Source: Rotaria socialis
Lineage: Eukaryota; Rotifera; Eurotatoria; Philodinida; Philodinidae
DNA: 64,000 bases
NCBI GenBank assembly: GCA_905331475.1
Contig: CAJNYU010003040.1
Coordinates: 5,558 to 69,557 of the forward strand
Reading direction: 5' to 3'
Position 1 is the first letter of the stretch. Each line of letters opens with the position of its first letter. The translations under genes and the position numbers were made by a program. The notes below the pieces were generated by a model that saw only the letters and a program-made list of their open reading frames with translations, made no database searches and was not told the origin of the DNA. This document shows, piece after piece, positions 11,350 to 22,669 of the stretch.

Positions 11350-12025
11350 ATGTCTATTAGATATACAGCAACTTCCAATAATTTACAATTCAATTCAGTT
11401 TCATCACCGAACACAATGAATATGGCAAAACCATCTGCAAATGATATAGAACAAATGATTCAACGAGCACGAGTAAGTATTTATAATTCTTTCGTTATTT
11501 TTAATTCCAATCTTTTAATTTTCAAGCCCACAAATCGCGACTTGGTTCGTCGAGATATTAACCATGGAATTAATTCATCAATAAGTAGTTTATTGTTGAA
11601 AATTGCTCCATATTTTTATAATAATGGTACATCAAAGGATTTGCTTTGTTTACATGGAACTGTTACATGTCAATATAAAGGAAATCGATATTATATTCCA
11701 ATAGAAATATGGTTTCAACAAGATCATCCAAATGTTCCACCATTAGCTTATGTTAAACCAACATCAGATATGTTTGTTTCAACAGCAAGTCGAGATGTTC
11801 AACCAGACGGAACAATTATTATACCGTATATAAAAAATTGGCGTCATGTAATAAAAAAAGAATTTATTTATTTCTCATTAGTTTGTTTTAAAAAAAATCC
11901 TGTTTAATTTCATTTTAGCCAAATAGTGATTTACAGACATTATTAAAGGCAATGTCTGAAGCATTTAGTCAATCACCTCCTGTATATTCAAATTCAAATA
12001 TGGTTAATCGTCCAACACCATATCC
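11350..12025 (+). CDS. TSG101: TSG101 copy, 5' part only
   Basis: First three exons of a TSG101 gene (11350-11472, 11527-11847, 11919-12025), cut off at the ambiguous base 12026. TSG101 is the ESCRT-I subunit whose N-terminal UEV domain binds P(T/S)AP motifs and ubiquitin on endosomes. The UEV domain is complete (TNRDLVRRDI through IIIPYIKNWRH); the Pro-rich linker has just begun when the sequence breaks. The coiled coil and C-terminal steadiness box are missing and the bases after the N are unrelated. The N-terminus (about 40 residues before the UEV block) is longer than in the complete copy at 15582-16952. From 11672 on, this copy equals the other except for one base, introns included, whereas 11527-11671 differs at 33 of 145 positions. 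Either a real truncated, converted copy or an assembly chimera. Confidence 0.8.
11672..12025 (+). repeat. Inverted repeat arm A (TSG101 identity block)
   Basis: 354 bases identical to the reverse complement of 16346-16700 apart from one base in a T/A run of the intron. It covers the second half of the UEV exon, the whole next intron and the start of the third exon. Left of 11672 the two copies differ by about 23 percent; the right edge is the N at 12026. Confidence 0.9.
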
Positions 12026-12026
12026 N
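12026..12026. other. Ambiguous base (N), likely assembly join
   Basis: One of two N characters in the window. The gene reading into it stops making sense on the other side, and the inverted-repeat identity ends exactly here. Confidence 0.8.
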
Positions 12027-14540
12027 TCAGAAAACCTCGACATCAAACGCACACTCGCTATTTTCGTCGAAAACATATGTGAGTTCCACAAAAATAACGC
12101 TACCTTTATTTATCTTTAGAAAGCGTACGGGCAACTCTAATCCGAGCCTCAAATCCTAGTTATACTGCTACCATCTACGGTATCATTTTGTTTTTGAGAG
12201 TATGATCATATTGCCTCTATCGTGCACTTTCAGGATTGAGTTAAGCGAGGCTCATGGAGCCGACGCGTTACTTGTTTTATTTGTGTGTCTGGCAAGAAAG
12301 TTCTTTCGTAGTTAACTTCTCTTTGTAATACACAATAGATGAAACATAATACCTTATAATTTAATATCTTTCAATAATGTCAAAAATAAAAATTGTATAC
12401 TTATTTACAATTATCATGATCTCAAAAAGTAAATGACACCAATAGTTGTGCCAGATCAGAAACTTGAAGCTAAGAATTATTTTTTCAAAATCAGAAGGAA
12501 TCCACAAGAAAAAATGATTTTCTAAAGTATATCCTATTATATTAGCATGGTGATAATAAATGTTTCACTGCGTTCTTTTTCATTAGTCTGTGATTTATTT
12601 TTATATGTATTTCACAAGAAAAAGTACACACGACACAAAATATGTTGTTCAGTAAAAACAAAGACAAGAAAAGAAACACCTACTTTTTGACTCTCTCATT
12701 AAACTCAAATATCATTCATAAAAATTTTTGTAACCGAAATCAGTTTATAGCTATCTAATAATCAAACAATATTATCATTCATATTTTCTACTTTATGAAA
12801 TGGGTTGAAACAATGGATTCTTGAATGAAGACAAATCATTCTATCTTATCCTTTTTTTCTTAGCATTAATTTACATTATTTATTTTTCAACAAAATATAG
12901 GATATACAAAAATGCATCTATTTACGCATAAACTAGCAAATATTTTTAAAAGTTCAGTTAAATCTTGAGAAAGTCATTGTCAGTATCTTCTTTACTCTCA
13001 CCCTCACAAAAATACACGAATTGCCTTGATTATACATTAATTTGTTTCATTTTCGGAAACAAAATATGAAATGTGAAGGAGATGTTATATTTATTGTTTG
13101 CAAGCCCGGATAAGAAATTATAAAAAATCTCATCTAAAAAAAATTGCGATCAAAACTTCTTTTTCTCCCGTAATAATATGTGTTCCACTTTCAGAAATTT
13201 ATTCATTCGTTCATTCGAAGTCATATCATAGTCAGACTCTAATTATACTATGGTTTCTAGTATAATTCGATGTACTCTATACGATTATCACATTGATTTT
13301 GCTTTTATTTTATTTTATTGCTTATTTCTTATGATTGATTGCGAGTACATAAATTTATGAAAGTAGAAGAATATTTTAAGAAAAATAAAAAATACATTGT
13401 TGTAGGTTATGGAATATTAATCATATCAGATGTAAGTAATAAACAATAATATATATATCTATATTGAAATTCACAAACTAAGAAGAATTCTCAATGACAA
13501 TGAATGTGAAACTTTCATCGCTTTAGATCATTTGGTAGATTCATTTAATAACAAAACAAGGATGAGTGAAAAACAATTTAAGATAATGTTGAACTGCATC
13601 CGTATGTAGACGCAATCTACGTATATGTGATTCAATCAAAGTGTAGATCATTAAATTTTTGTTATATCGAATGAAAAAAGATCAGGAAAATATTTACAAG
13701 AATTGCTGTTCGAAAATCAAAAGGTTATTATATACTAAAGCAATCAAAAAATATAGAATGCACTTAAGATGCTATGTCAATAGCTATTGAGATAAATAAA
13801 TATGAAGATTTGTAGTGACATTGAATCAATGAATTAAGAAAAACAAAATGCTTTTCTTAACCAATGGGGTTGATCAAATATATTTCGATGGTCTTTAGCT
13901 AATAAATGATCATAGCAAAAACTGCAAACGTTAGTTATTGACATCTTTGATATTTCATTTTTAGTGATAAAATATTTCCAATGAAAGAAGTTTCGTAATG
14001 TGAGCAACAAAAAGCAGTAAAGCTATAATCGACATGTATATATTATTAGTAGTCAGATTCGTATTCGATTCTGTTGGACATATTTAGGAGTGATGAACTA
14101 CTTTTTCAATTTATAATCACGATAAAATGTTTTTGATCATTTCTCATAGTATAATTCTAATAAATTATTGAAAATGCTGTACTCAAAATGTGATAACTAG
14201 ATCCTCATTTGTCGAAATAAACTCATTCTATTGAAAATCATAACACAATGTTACATGAATCAATCAAAAATCACACGATCTATTTATCAGTTGATTCAAA
14301 AAGATCTTTAGATATTAGCATTAGAACTGACGTGAATTCTTGACAAGATCAAATGAACGAAATAGCATCACAGGTAAGAGTTTTCCATCTCGTATGAAAA
14401 GAAACCGACGATCAATAATATTTTCTAGAAAATAAATAATAATATAAAAAATTGACCAATATGAAAATAATTTATTAATATGAAACAGAATTCAGTCTTA
14501 AAATATCGAGATATCAAAATAATGTTCGACTATTATATAA
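12027..14540. other. No gene seen
   Basis: About 2.5 kb of mostly AT-rich sequence without a recognisable coding exon. The first 270 bases are GC-richer than the rest and include a stretch (about 12050-12099) resembling 30917-30965. Nothing continues the TSG101 gene. Confidence 0.5.
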
Positions 14541-15268
14541 TTAATTATTTTTAATAGATGAAAATGTAGATTTTGCTTTTCGACTTCTTCGATTAACTAA
14601 TGCTTCTTCATCCATGGATCCCAAAAGAACATTTGTTTCTTCGCCTATTTCATCAATAAAGGATCGAATATCATTTATAAATGGAATATTATCTGTTAAT
14701 TTACTTCCACCATTGAGTGATTGATGAATATTATTATTATTAACTACAGCTGTTATTTCATTTTCATCGACCTCTGCAAATACTTCATCATCAATATAAT
14801 CTGTTTCTGAAGATGATGATCGCGTTAATTGATGAAGCAATCGATCGAAGAGACTCATGTTTTTTTCAGTATTATTATTATTATTATTCAGTTGAAGACT
14901 CTCCTTTGATTGAAATATGACAGGTGTTTCATTGTCTTCGTATTTAACTTCTTCATCTTGTTTTTCAAGTGTTTGTTTGTGCAATAATGATAAATGATCT
15001 TCCATTTCTGTATTTATTTCATTATTAGTTTTAAAATACAGACCATCAGGTGATAAAACATCAGTAGAAATATCTTTTATCGTTGAAAACTGATTAGATG
15101 TATCACGCTTTGTTATAGGTGATGTACTCTAAATAAGATCATCAATAATAGACAAAACAGATGAGAGAAGAAACGTTTTCGTGAAATATTCACCGTCCAA
15201 AATTCAGCTTCATCATCCGTTATCCAAGCCAAGGTTTCAATTTTTTTATTTCTACTTGTAACCGACAT
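14541..15268 (-). CDS. Acidic low-complexity protein, unknown
   Basis: Two exons on the minus strand, 15268-15194 and 15128-14541, join in frame to 220 residues. The N-terminus is MSVTSRNKKIETLAWITDDE. The middle is Ser/Asp/Glu-rich with a run of six Asn, an SSSSETDYIDDE acidic patch and a second Asn run. The C-terminus is basic (NRRSRKAKSTF). There is no signal peptide or membrane segment. It looks like a largely disordered soluble protein with short helices, of no family I know. The start is supported by the first ATG, a clean GTGAAT donor and a TTATTTAG acceptor. The gene lies about 310 bases downstream of the complete TSG101 on the same strand. Confidence 0.6.
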
Positions 15269-15581
15269 TATTGTAGAATGATATCATCAACAACAACAAA
15301 AATGTGTTTGATATAGTTTGCACGCGTCACTTCACACACATTTACTGTTTGAAAATAAAATCATTCGTTTTCTTCCCTCATTACTACCTTTTTTTATAGT
15401 TGAAACCAATCATCTATCTATTTTTTTTTCTCATTGCTGAATCAATAGCACAGAATATGTTTATCGTTTCTTTATATGTAATTATCTATGATCATATTAT
15501 TATTGTTGCTTTCTCAAAAGTAATAAGCATATTCAAAAATAAAATCATTTGTTTTATTAAGGAAAAAGAAAAAATAGCACT

Positions 15582-16952
15582 TTATTTCAAAGGTAAGCCA
15601 GCAATTTGTCTACATTTGCGCATTGTAGCTCTTAAAATAAATTGTTTTCGAGAAAGTTCTCTAACATGCTAAAAAATGAACAAATAAATTTTTGAAAAAG
15701 ATCATATTTTTGAAGAAACAAACTTTTAAATAAGTATCTAATCCAATAGAATTTCGTTTAAGTCCATCAGCAAGATAATATAATAAATCTTGCATTGCAT
15801 GTTCTTCAGCGTAAGCTTGTAGAAGTCTTTGAAAGAAATTATGTCAAAGAAATGAATAAAAAAAAATGTTTAACTGTTTATAAACAGGTGCAGGAGTTAT
15901 GAGAGCATCTTCTTTCACAGAATTATTTCCTTTTCCTGATGACGATGACATTTTTTGTGTGGCTTCCAACATTTCATGTCTTTTCGTTTGTAAATTTGTT
16001 ATATAAGTCTAAAGAGAAAAATAAAGCAAGAAAAAGAGAAAATAAATCTAAACCTGCGCTTGACTTTGTTGTTGTTGTGCATCAACAATAAATGATTGAA
16101 TTTTTCTTTCTCCATCAATTAAATCTTGTTCAGTTTTTTTAAGCGAATCTATTTGTGCTTTTCCCATTTGCATTATTTCGTCTAAACGAATTCGAACTTT
16201 ATCTAAAACAGCTGTTTGAACTGAATCTCGATAAACATCTTGAGGAATCTGTGTTTGAGGATATCCATATGGATAGGAATATGATGGATTTCCTCCGCTG
16301 TTCATTGGCATTGGCATCGGCATTGGCATTGCTGGGGGATTTATTGGATATGGTGTTGGACGATTAACCATATTTGAATTTGAATATACAGGAGGTGATT
16401 GACTAAATGCTTCAGACATTGCCTTTAATAATGTCTGTAAATCACTATTTGGCTAAAATGAAATTAAACAGGATTTTTTTTAAAAACAAACTAATGAGAA
16501 ATAAATAAATTCTTTTTTTATTACATGACGCCAATTTTTTATATACGGTATAATAATTGTTCCGTCTGGTTGAACATCTCGACTTGCTGTTGAAACAAAC
16601 ATATCTGATGTTGGTTTAACATAAGCTAATGGTGGAACATTTGGATGATCTTGTTGAAACCATATTTCTATTGGAATATAATATCGATTTCCTTTATATT
16701 CACATGCGACAGTACCATCCAAACAAAGTAATTCTTTTGAATTTCCATCGTTATAATAATATTCCTTCAATTTTAAAACTAAGTTACTTATTGGTAAATT
16801 AATTCCATGAGTAATATCTCGACGAACCAAATCGCGATTCGTAGGCTTGAAAATTAAAAGATTGGAATTTGGAAAAAAAACATAAGAATTGTTACACCTA
16901 CTCGTGCTCGTTGAACCATTTGGTCGATTTCATTTTGTGATTGTTTCACCAT
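15582..16952 (-). CDS. TSG101: TSG101, ESCRT-I subunit (complete)
   Basis: Endosomal sorting protein; as part of ESCRT-I it recognises ubiquitylated cargo and PTAP-type motifs for multivesicular-body sorting and cytokinesis. Six minus-strand exons (16952-16902, 16845-16525, 16452-16054, 16008-15875, 15826-15724, 15668-15582) give 364 residues, close to the roughly 390 of vertebrates. Order: UEV domain without catalytic Cys (about 18-125), Pro/Met-rich linker with a PMPM repeat, coiled coil from about 175 to 250 (DEIMQMGKAQIDSLKKTEQD), then the C-terminal steadiness box (PAPVYKQLLQAYAEEHAMQD ending HVRELSRKQF and IAGLPLK). All junctions are GT-AG and in phase. A second, truncated copy lies 4.3 kb away facing this one, identical over 354 bases. 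This copy looks functional. Confidence 0.92.
16346..16700 (-). repeat. Inverted repeat arm B (TSG101 identity block)
   Basis: Partner of 11672-12025 in opposite orientation, 355 bases with a single one-base length difference. It lies inside the complete TSG101 gene, crossing one intron. Confidence 0.9.
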
Positions 16953-18058
16953 GAGTTCTGTTGTTGATAAAACGAACAGAGTAGTGAATCAATGAATAAG
17001 AATTGATGTAATCCAACGTAAAACGAATGTGTTTGTCAAATGACTACTTTCATGTGTCGATAAATAATTTGAGCCAGTAAATTAATAAGCGGGCAGAGGT
17101 CGCTTCATGGCTGTTGAATAAGTCAAAGAGTACTGCGAGGATGTCAACGATTATGTCTTGACTAAGATCATGATCTTGTGAACATATTTGATAGAATGCA
17201 TAAGAAGTATTTTTTATATCACAGTTTTCATCAAATTTTCTAATAAATCTCGTAGAAAATATTTCTTAATATCATTATTTATAATCGATAATTAATTATT
17301 TGTTTCACCACGAAGTGAAAGAATCATTTTAGTAATTGTTTTCATTTCACATTTTGTTACAAATTTTCTTTATATCAAAATCATTTAACAAAGAATTCAA
17401 TTGTCAAATATTTGTTCATTATTTTGTATCAACATGTTTCACCAATTGATCAGTGAGTATTAAGAAACAAAAGTAGATAAATAAAGATTTGCTTCAATTA
17501 TCTCTTCATTATAAGTTTCGACTTACATTGATTAAATAATTCTAGAATATTTGCAAAAGTTAAAGAGCAAATCAATAATATTATTTAGATTAACAAATTG
17601 AAGTTAAGTTCTGAATTTGAAGAGACGTATTATTGAATTTATGAAACTATTTATCATATTTAGTAAATTATTCTTGATGGAAATAATGAAAAAAAACCAA
17701 ATATCAGTTTCATCAAGATTTCATTTTCTTGACTAAATGTCTAGATAGAATTCAAGGCTTATGAAATGACCTTACAATTGTATTCTTAGGATGCAAAGTT
17801 TACAAAATGCAGTTTTATTTTGAATATTTCACTGAGCACATTGGCAAGCAATTTTGTGCGAAAAAGAATAGGATTCAATTATATGTTTGTCTACTAGGAT
17901 AGATTGATACTCGCATTAATTGAATGATTTTCACGATTATTATACGAACGATTAAAAATAATATAGTTGTATTTGGATATTCATTTGTCACTATATTTTC
18001 AATTTAGATCTTAAAATTTGTTCAAATGACTTCACATGTATTTTTAACCATCACCTTT
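16953..18058. other. Intergenic, no gene seen
   Basis: AT-rich spacer upstream of TSG101. A TCAACAACAG just upstream of the TSG101 ATG could be a leader splice acceptor. No other structure was recognised. Confidence 0.5.
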
Positions 18059-18309
18059 GAGACAGGAATGTGCCGAAAGACAACAAAGTGGGGGTCCTAA
18101 GTGTAGATCCCCGTATTCCGCATCAGAACCATTTCGAAACAAAACTTCCTACAACAGTTTTACTAAAGAAAGACATGATGTATCAGGATTCCAGGAGTCG
18201 CTTTTCCTCCCGTGTGATGACTACTTCGTATGAACGAAACGAAAAATTCATTTATTTTAACCAATCGGTTTCTATGTTAGGAAACTATCAATATATCAAT
18301 ATCCATTAA
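18059..18309 (+). other. GC-richer open stretch, possible coding remnant
   Basis: An island of clearly higher GC than the flanking DNA (roughly 18060-18250). The plus strand is open for about 80 codons from 18070, reading through DPRIPHQNHFETKLP and SRSRFSSRVMTTSY. The codon choice differs from the AT-rich codons of the neighbouring genes. There is no ATG-proximal exon structure, no domain I recognise and no flanking exon. It could be a fragment of a gene or of a foreign or repeat sequence. Confidence 0.25.
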
Positions 18310-19480
18310 TATTCGAATGGAGATGGCTTATTCAAAGCTTAACTTATAAAATAAGTTTCAGCAAGTATCCCATACTAAAATCATTAAAATATTAATTACA
18401 ATACGTTCATATAGACTAGAATATACAAGAGATAGTTAGATTATCTATCCATGTGGCATTGTTGAACCTGATTAAGTAGTGATATTAATTGTAAGAATGA
18501 ACAATAAATGTTAATAAACCGAAAAGCATGTCACTCAAAAGAAGTCAATTCAACATGCGAAAGGATGAGAAACTACACAAAACTATGAGAATGATTAATA
18601 TTTGGTAAAAGTTATCTGTTAGTACGTTCAACTTATAAAAATAATGCTTCACTTTTTCAGTTTGTCAAAGTACTGGCAAAAACATAAGAAAACTCAATAG
18701 CCTATATTTCAATATTTTATTTTTAATAGTCATTTCTAATTATATATATATTGAATGAGCCATGAAAATGAATCGATATGTAGCGGCATCTTTCAAGCGA
18801 CAAAGGGCAAACGGAGGACACGATACATTGTCATGAATCAACATGGCTGGATTTGTTTAGTTAATTGATTGAAAAAAATAGTTCTTAATGATTCTATACA
18901 AAATGACCAATGCGATTCATTGATTGTCAATTATTTATCTCCAATGTATTATTAAATGAAATTCATTAATCAAATTTTTTCTTTGATCCAACAATGAGAA
19001 GTGTTTTATATTCATGATTAATAAACAAAAAGCAAAACAAATTTCCTAGTTGTTTATTTACTTTATTTGTCATTGAAATGATTATTTATGTAGTGTTACT
19101 TTTTATGAAAACGGCGGATGGATGATGATGAAAAGCTTTATTTCTAAGAAATTAAACATAAAAAACATGAAATGAAAGAAGAACAAATTATTTGCTTAAT
19201 GTTATAGAAATCATTTAAATTTGATAAATCTTCAAATTTATTAATGATCATGAACATGTGATGTATTTATGAATAACGACGAACAATTCATATTTCAATC
19301 TTCAAAACAATTATTGAACTTTTCTTTTTCTAGATTCTATTCAAATAACTAAATTAATAAAGGGTAATCAAAATTATCCCTGTTTTACATTTTTGTAAAG
19401 AAATTTTTTTTTTATTTTTTTTTTGGGCTTTTTTTCCTCTATTTTTAGATTTTTGTCTCCTCTTTTATTCTATCAAATCT
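18310..19480. other. Intergenic, no gene seen
   Basis: AT-rich; the last 200 bases hold long T and A runs that lead into the untranslated first exon of the ELAV-like gene. Confidence 0.5.
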
Positions 19481-19520
19481 TTCGCTGTGACTAAGCGAGT
19501 CTTCAAAGCCGCTCCTAATT

Positions 19521-20563
19521 ATGTGAGTTAGAAAATAGAGAAACTATCAGAGAAAGTGAGATTAATCCATTTTTTCCCAAATCGCGTTTATTTATTTATT
19601 TTTTTTTTAAATCAAACTTTCGTTCATTTTAAAAAAAAAATAAAAAATAAAAATTTTTAACAAATAATAAAAAAAAGAAAGAAAATAGAAAGAAAAAAAA
19701 ATTATGTTAATTTTTTAATTAAAGGGATAACGGTACGACCAAAACCCAACAGCAAACAAGCGTTACAAATGAATACACAGGAGGAGAATATTCATCGCAA
19801 CAAAGTAATGAACAAAGAAATGAATCTTATCCTCAACATCAAATATCTACAACTGTAACAGCAAATCGTCCATCAATGAATTCGTATGGCGGTGGTCAAG
19901 CTATAAATTCAAATGGAAATAATCCAAATCAATCAGGAACTACTTCATATAAATTGAAACAACAAAGAAATTTTGGAAGTCATCGCTATGATCCATTGGG
20001 TGCTCAATCAGCTGGTTTTCAAGCACGCAATGCTTCTCAACTTCAAGGTCAATGGAATAATGGTGTTGCAGCTGCTGTTGCTGCAGCACAATCTTCATAT
20101 GGAGCATATGGAAATCCATTTGGTCTTCCACATCATTATCAACAACAAGCTGATATGTATGCTGGATATTATGGAACACCTCAGCAAACTTCATATGGAC
20201 CACCGGGTGCTCAGCCAGCTGTTTATGGTGAATTTGGTCAACAAGTTATACCACCCGAATCTCCTAAAGGTGGTCATGTTGTTTACATATATGGCATTGG
20301 ACAACGAGCTACTCAAGAAGAAATCTATGCTTTATTTCAACCATTTGGACGTGTTCTTCGTGTTGATATTATTATTGATTTTAATACGGGTTTATGCAAA
20401 GGGTATTGTATTTTATTTTAGCTAGAATCTTTTATTTTTTTATTATATCTCTAGATACGCATTTGTCGCCATGGAACAATTTCAAGAAGCTCAAATGGCA
20501 GTTCAAAGTTTAAATGCAACTCCATTCCATGGTCGACAATTACAAGTTCGATTTAAGACATAA
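19521..20563 (+). CDS. ELAV-like RNA-binding protein with one RRM
   Basis: Likely a post-transcriptional regulator that binds U- or AU-rich mRNA. The coding parts are 19521-19522 (AT), 19725-20402 and 20455-20563, giving 262 residues. The start codon is split: AT ends the first exon before a GTGAGT donor, and the G opens the next exon after TTAAAG, so the ATG exists only in spliced mRNA. An in-frame TGA lies upstream in exon one. Residues 1-160 are Gln/Gly/Tyr/Ala-rich and probably disordered. Residues about 175-262 form one RRM with RNP2 VYIYGI and RNP1 KGYAFVAM. DIIIDFNTGLCKGYAFV and the LQVRFKT ending are typical of the third RRM of ELAV/Hu proteins. Typical ELAV proteins have three RRMs, so this is either a one-RRM derivative or another RRM family. 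Confidence 0.82.
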
Positions 20564-20919
20564 ATACATTTCTGTTTTGTGTTCTTTTTTTCTTTATCAA
20601 TAAATCTGATCGTTCCAATCTCGTGCTAGAGGCTAAAAAAAAAGAAGCAATGCCGGATATGAAAAAGGATGCGTGTTTCTCTCATCCTTTGATTATTCGA
20701 TCAGAATAACATACTGATGATGTCATCTACCCACTTGTCCGTCCATGATCGAGCGACTCATCGGCTATAAACTTGTTTCCTATTATTCTATCTCTTTTTC
20801 TCTGTCTCTTTCTCTCTAAAACCTGATTAGTCGTGTGATTCGCGCTCCGAAATAATTGACTATATATGATTCTAGCAGAAGCATCAATGAATGCGTCCTA
20901 GAATCACTAATACTACAAA
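20564..20919. other. Short intergenic spacer
   Basis: Contains the 3' UTR of the ELAV-like gene (AATAAA-type word at about 20599) and a CT-rich stretch. No gene seen. Confidence 0.5.
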
Positions 20920-21274
20920 ATGTTTCTTCTTATTCTTGTTCTACTTATATCGATTCCACTTGTCTCTCCATCTTATCACATTCCAAAACTTGGACGATAT
21001 CACACATTTCTTAGAATCGGTAAACGATATTTCACTGAGCCTTGCATCGACACATCTTCGTGCACATTGAATCGACAAAGTCTGTACAAATTTTTTGTTT
21101 TTGTTCAAAACCTTTAATTAACTATTATTTTAATATAAAGGAATTTCCACGAAATGTGTTGTATTTTTCAATCGGCATCTATGTTGGCCAAAATTAAGTG
21201 AAGAAAAATTAATGAAGGAAAAAGATTCCAGGCAAAATCTTCTCAATAATCGTATACTTCGAGACAATACTTAA
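20920..21274 (+). CDS. Putative neuropeptide precursor (HTFLRI-amide)
   Basis: Two exons, 20920-21079 and 21141-21274, give a 97-residue secreted protein. It opens with a strong signal peptide (MFLLILVLLISIPLVSPS). Directly after it comes YHIPKLGRYHTFLRIGKR: a short peptide ended by Gly and a dibasic Lys-Arg, the classic signal for prohormone cleavage and C-terminal amidation, yielding a peptide ending HTFLRI-amide. The core resembles myosuppressin and other FLRF/FVRI-amides, which end HxFLRF-amide. The rest holds four Cys (EPCIDTSSC and KCVVFFNRHLC), suggesting one or two disulfides, and a charged tail. The splice is supported by the phase and by the open second exon; without it the frame ends within 15 codons of the junction. 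It would act outside neurons or gland cells through a GPCR. The assignment is by motif only. Confidence 0.65.
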
Positions 21275-22208
21275 TCATAGATTTCTTTTTTTTCTCTTCT
21301 TTATAGACAAATGTCTCTTTAATAAAAATCGAGCTTAAAAAGAATGAAGATATTCTGTCTTTGAAATTTATCGTTCATTTTTAATGAAAAAATACATAAA
21401 CTATACCGAATATCAAAAACAATAATAAAAAACGTGGTAATGTTCTCAACTTCAAAAATATCAAATAATGAAATAAATAAATAAAACGAAAAGGACATGA
21501 CTGACAATATAGATAATATCGTTGCATTTTTTTCTATGTTGTTCTAAAATATGAAATTGTGTATATGTGTTCATTCAATCAAATAATTTCAGCATAAGTA
21601 ATATATTTATATGTTGAACATATTTTATCTTAAGATAAACTAGAAAGTCTAGGCAGAACTCAACTTTCTTAACTCTTTTTTTCAATGTGACAGATACAGA
21701 ATTGGAAAGCACAATTTTTTATTGATTACGCGGTTATCGCTTCTATCAATTGGATTAACTAACTAAATAATATTAAAATATTCCAAGTATTGCATTATAC
21801 TACCAATGTCTTTGATTTTATTGTTCGTGAATTCAATAACGTTTTGCTAGTTTAGTTAGATGATAGAAATATATTAAAAAAAAAGAATATATGGCATTTG
21901 GCAAGTTGTAAAAAATGTTTCTCACAGTTAGAATTATTTTATAATGGAGGTCGTATCTATTTAGTTCCTTTTCTTTCAATGAACATATCTTTATATTTAA
22001 GGAGTAGTGTTTTCCTTTGTTACCGAAAATGACAATACTATTTTCTTTTAAAAAATAAGATCGATATCAGTGTATAGACAAAAAGAAATTCTAGTTAATG
22101 CTCTAGAAAAGAAAAGTCACATATTATTATGAATTTTCAAAGAAAACAAAACGACATTATTCCACCTCAGTTTTTAGACATGTTACCAGTAGTGCTTTTA
22201 GAGATCAG
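21275..22208. other. Intergenic, no gene seen
   Basis: AT-rich spacer after the neuropeptide gene. Nothing recognised. Confidence 0.5.
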
Positions 22209-22303
22209 CGGAGTCGCACTTTTTGATTCCTAAGCCCGACCCGATTCCGAAAAAATTTTTTTTCAATTCCGCTTTCAACTCCGACTCCGAAAAAACCCGA
22301 CTC
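22209..22303. repeat. CCGA-rich degenerate repeat
   Basis: A patch made of variants of ATTCCGAAAA, ACTCCGACTCCGA and CCCGACCCGATTCCG separated by T runs. It is GC-richer than its surroundings and probably a piece of a dispersed repeat; a weaker patch of related words occurs near 23925. Confidence 0.45.
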
Positions 22304-22313
22304 TTTTTTGCAG

Positions 22314-22515
22314 CTTAGTGACATCTAATTCATATCAAATGTTTGATATTCTGAAAGGATATATAAGTAAACGAATTAATAAGGAATTAATATCATCATT
22401 GTTATCGACAACAACAGTATCTTCTAAAGAATCAACCTGCACAGCTCCTAAACAATTATGTATAGATGGCGACGATACTTTCAATAATTATAATAAAGAG
22501 AATGTTCTTGATTAG
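22314..22515 (+). pseudogene. Possible orphan last exon
   Basis: An open stretch after a TTTTTTGCAG acceptor, reading LVTSNSYQMFDILKGYISKR and ending in a regular stop after KENVLD. It has the codon use of a host gene but no ATG at its head and no upstream exon, because the CCGA-rich repeat lies immediately before it. It may be the remaining 3' exon of a gene cut by that repeat. Family unknown. Confidence 0.25.
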
Positions 22516-22669
22516 TCTATTTTATTTTTTCTTTATACTAATGGTTAATGTCAATCTTTTTCTTGTGCCACTCTTTTTTGCTTAAGATTTATTTATTAAG
22601 TTAAAATTAGCAAATTTTTGTTTATTATACAATATACTCATGAATAAACTTCTATCTAAGTGACAGCAG

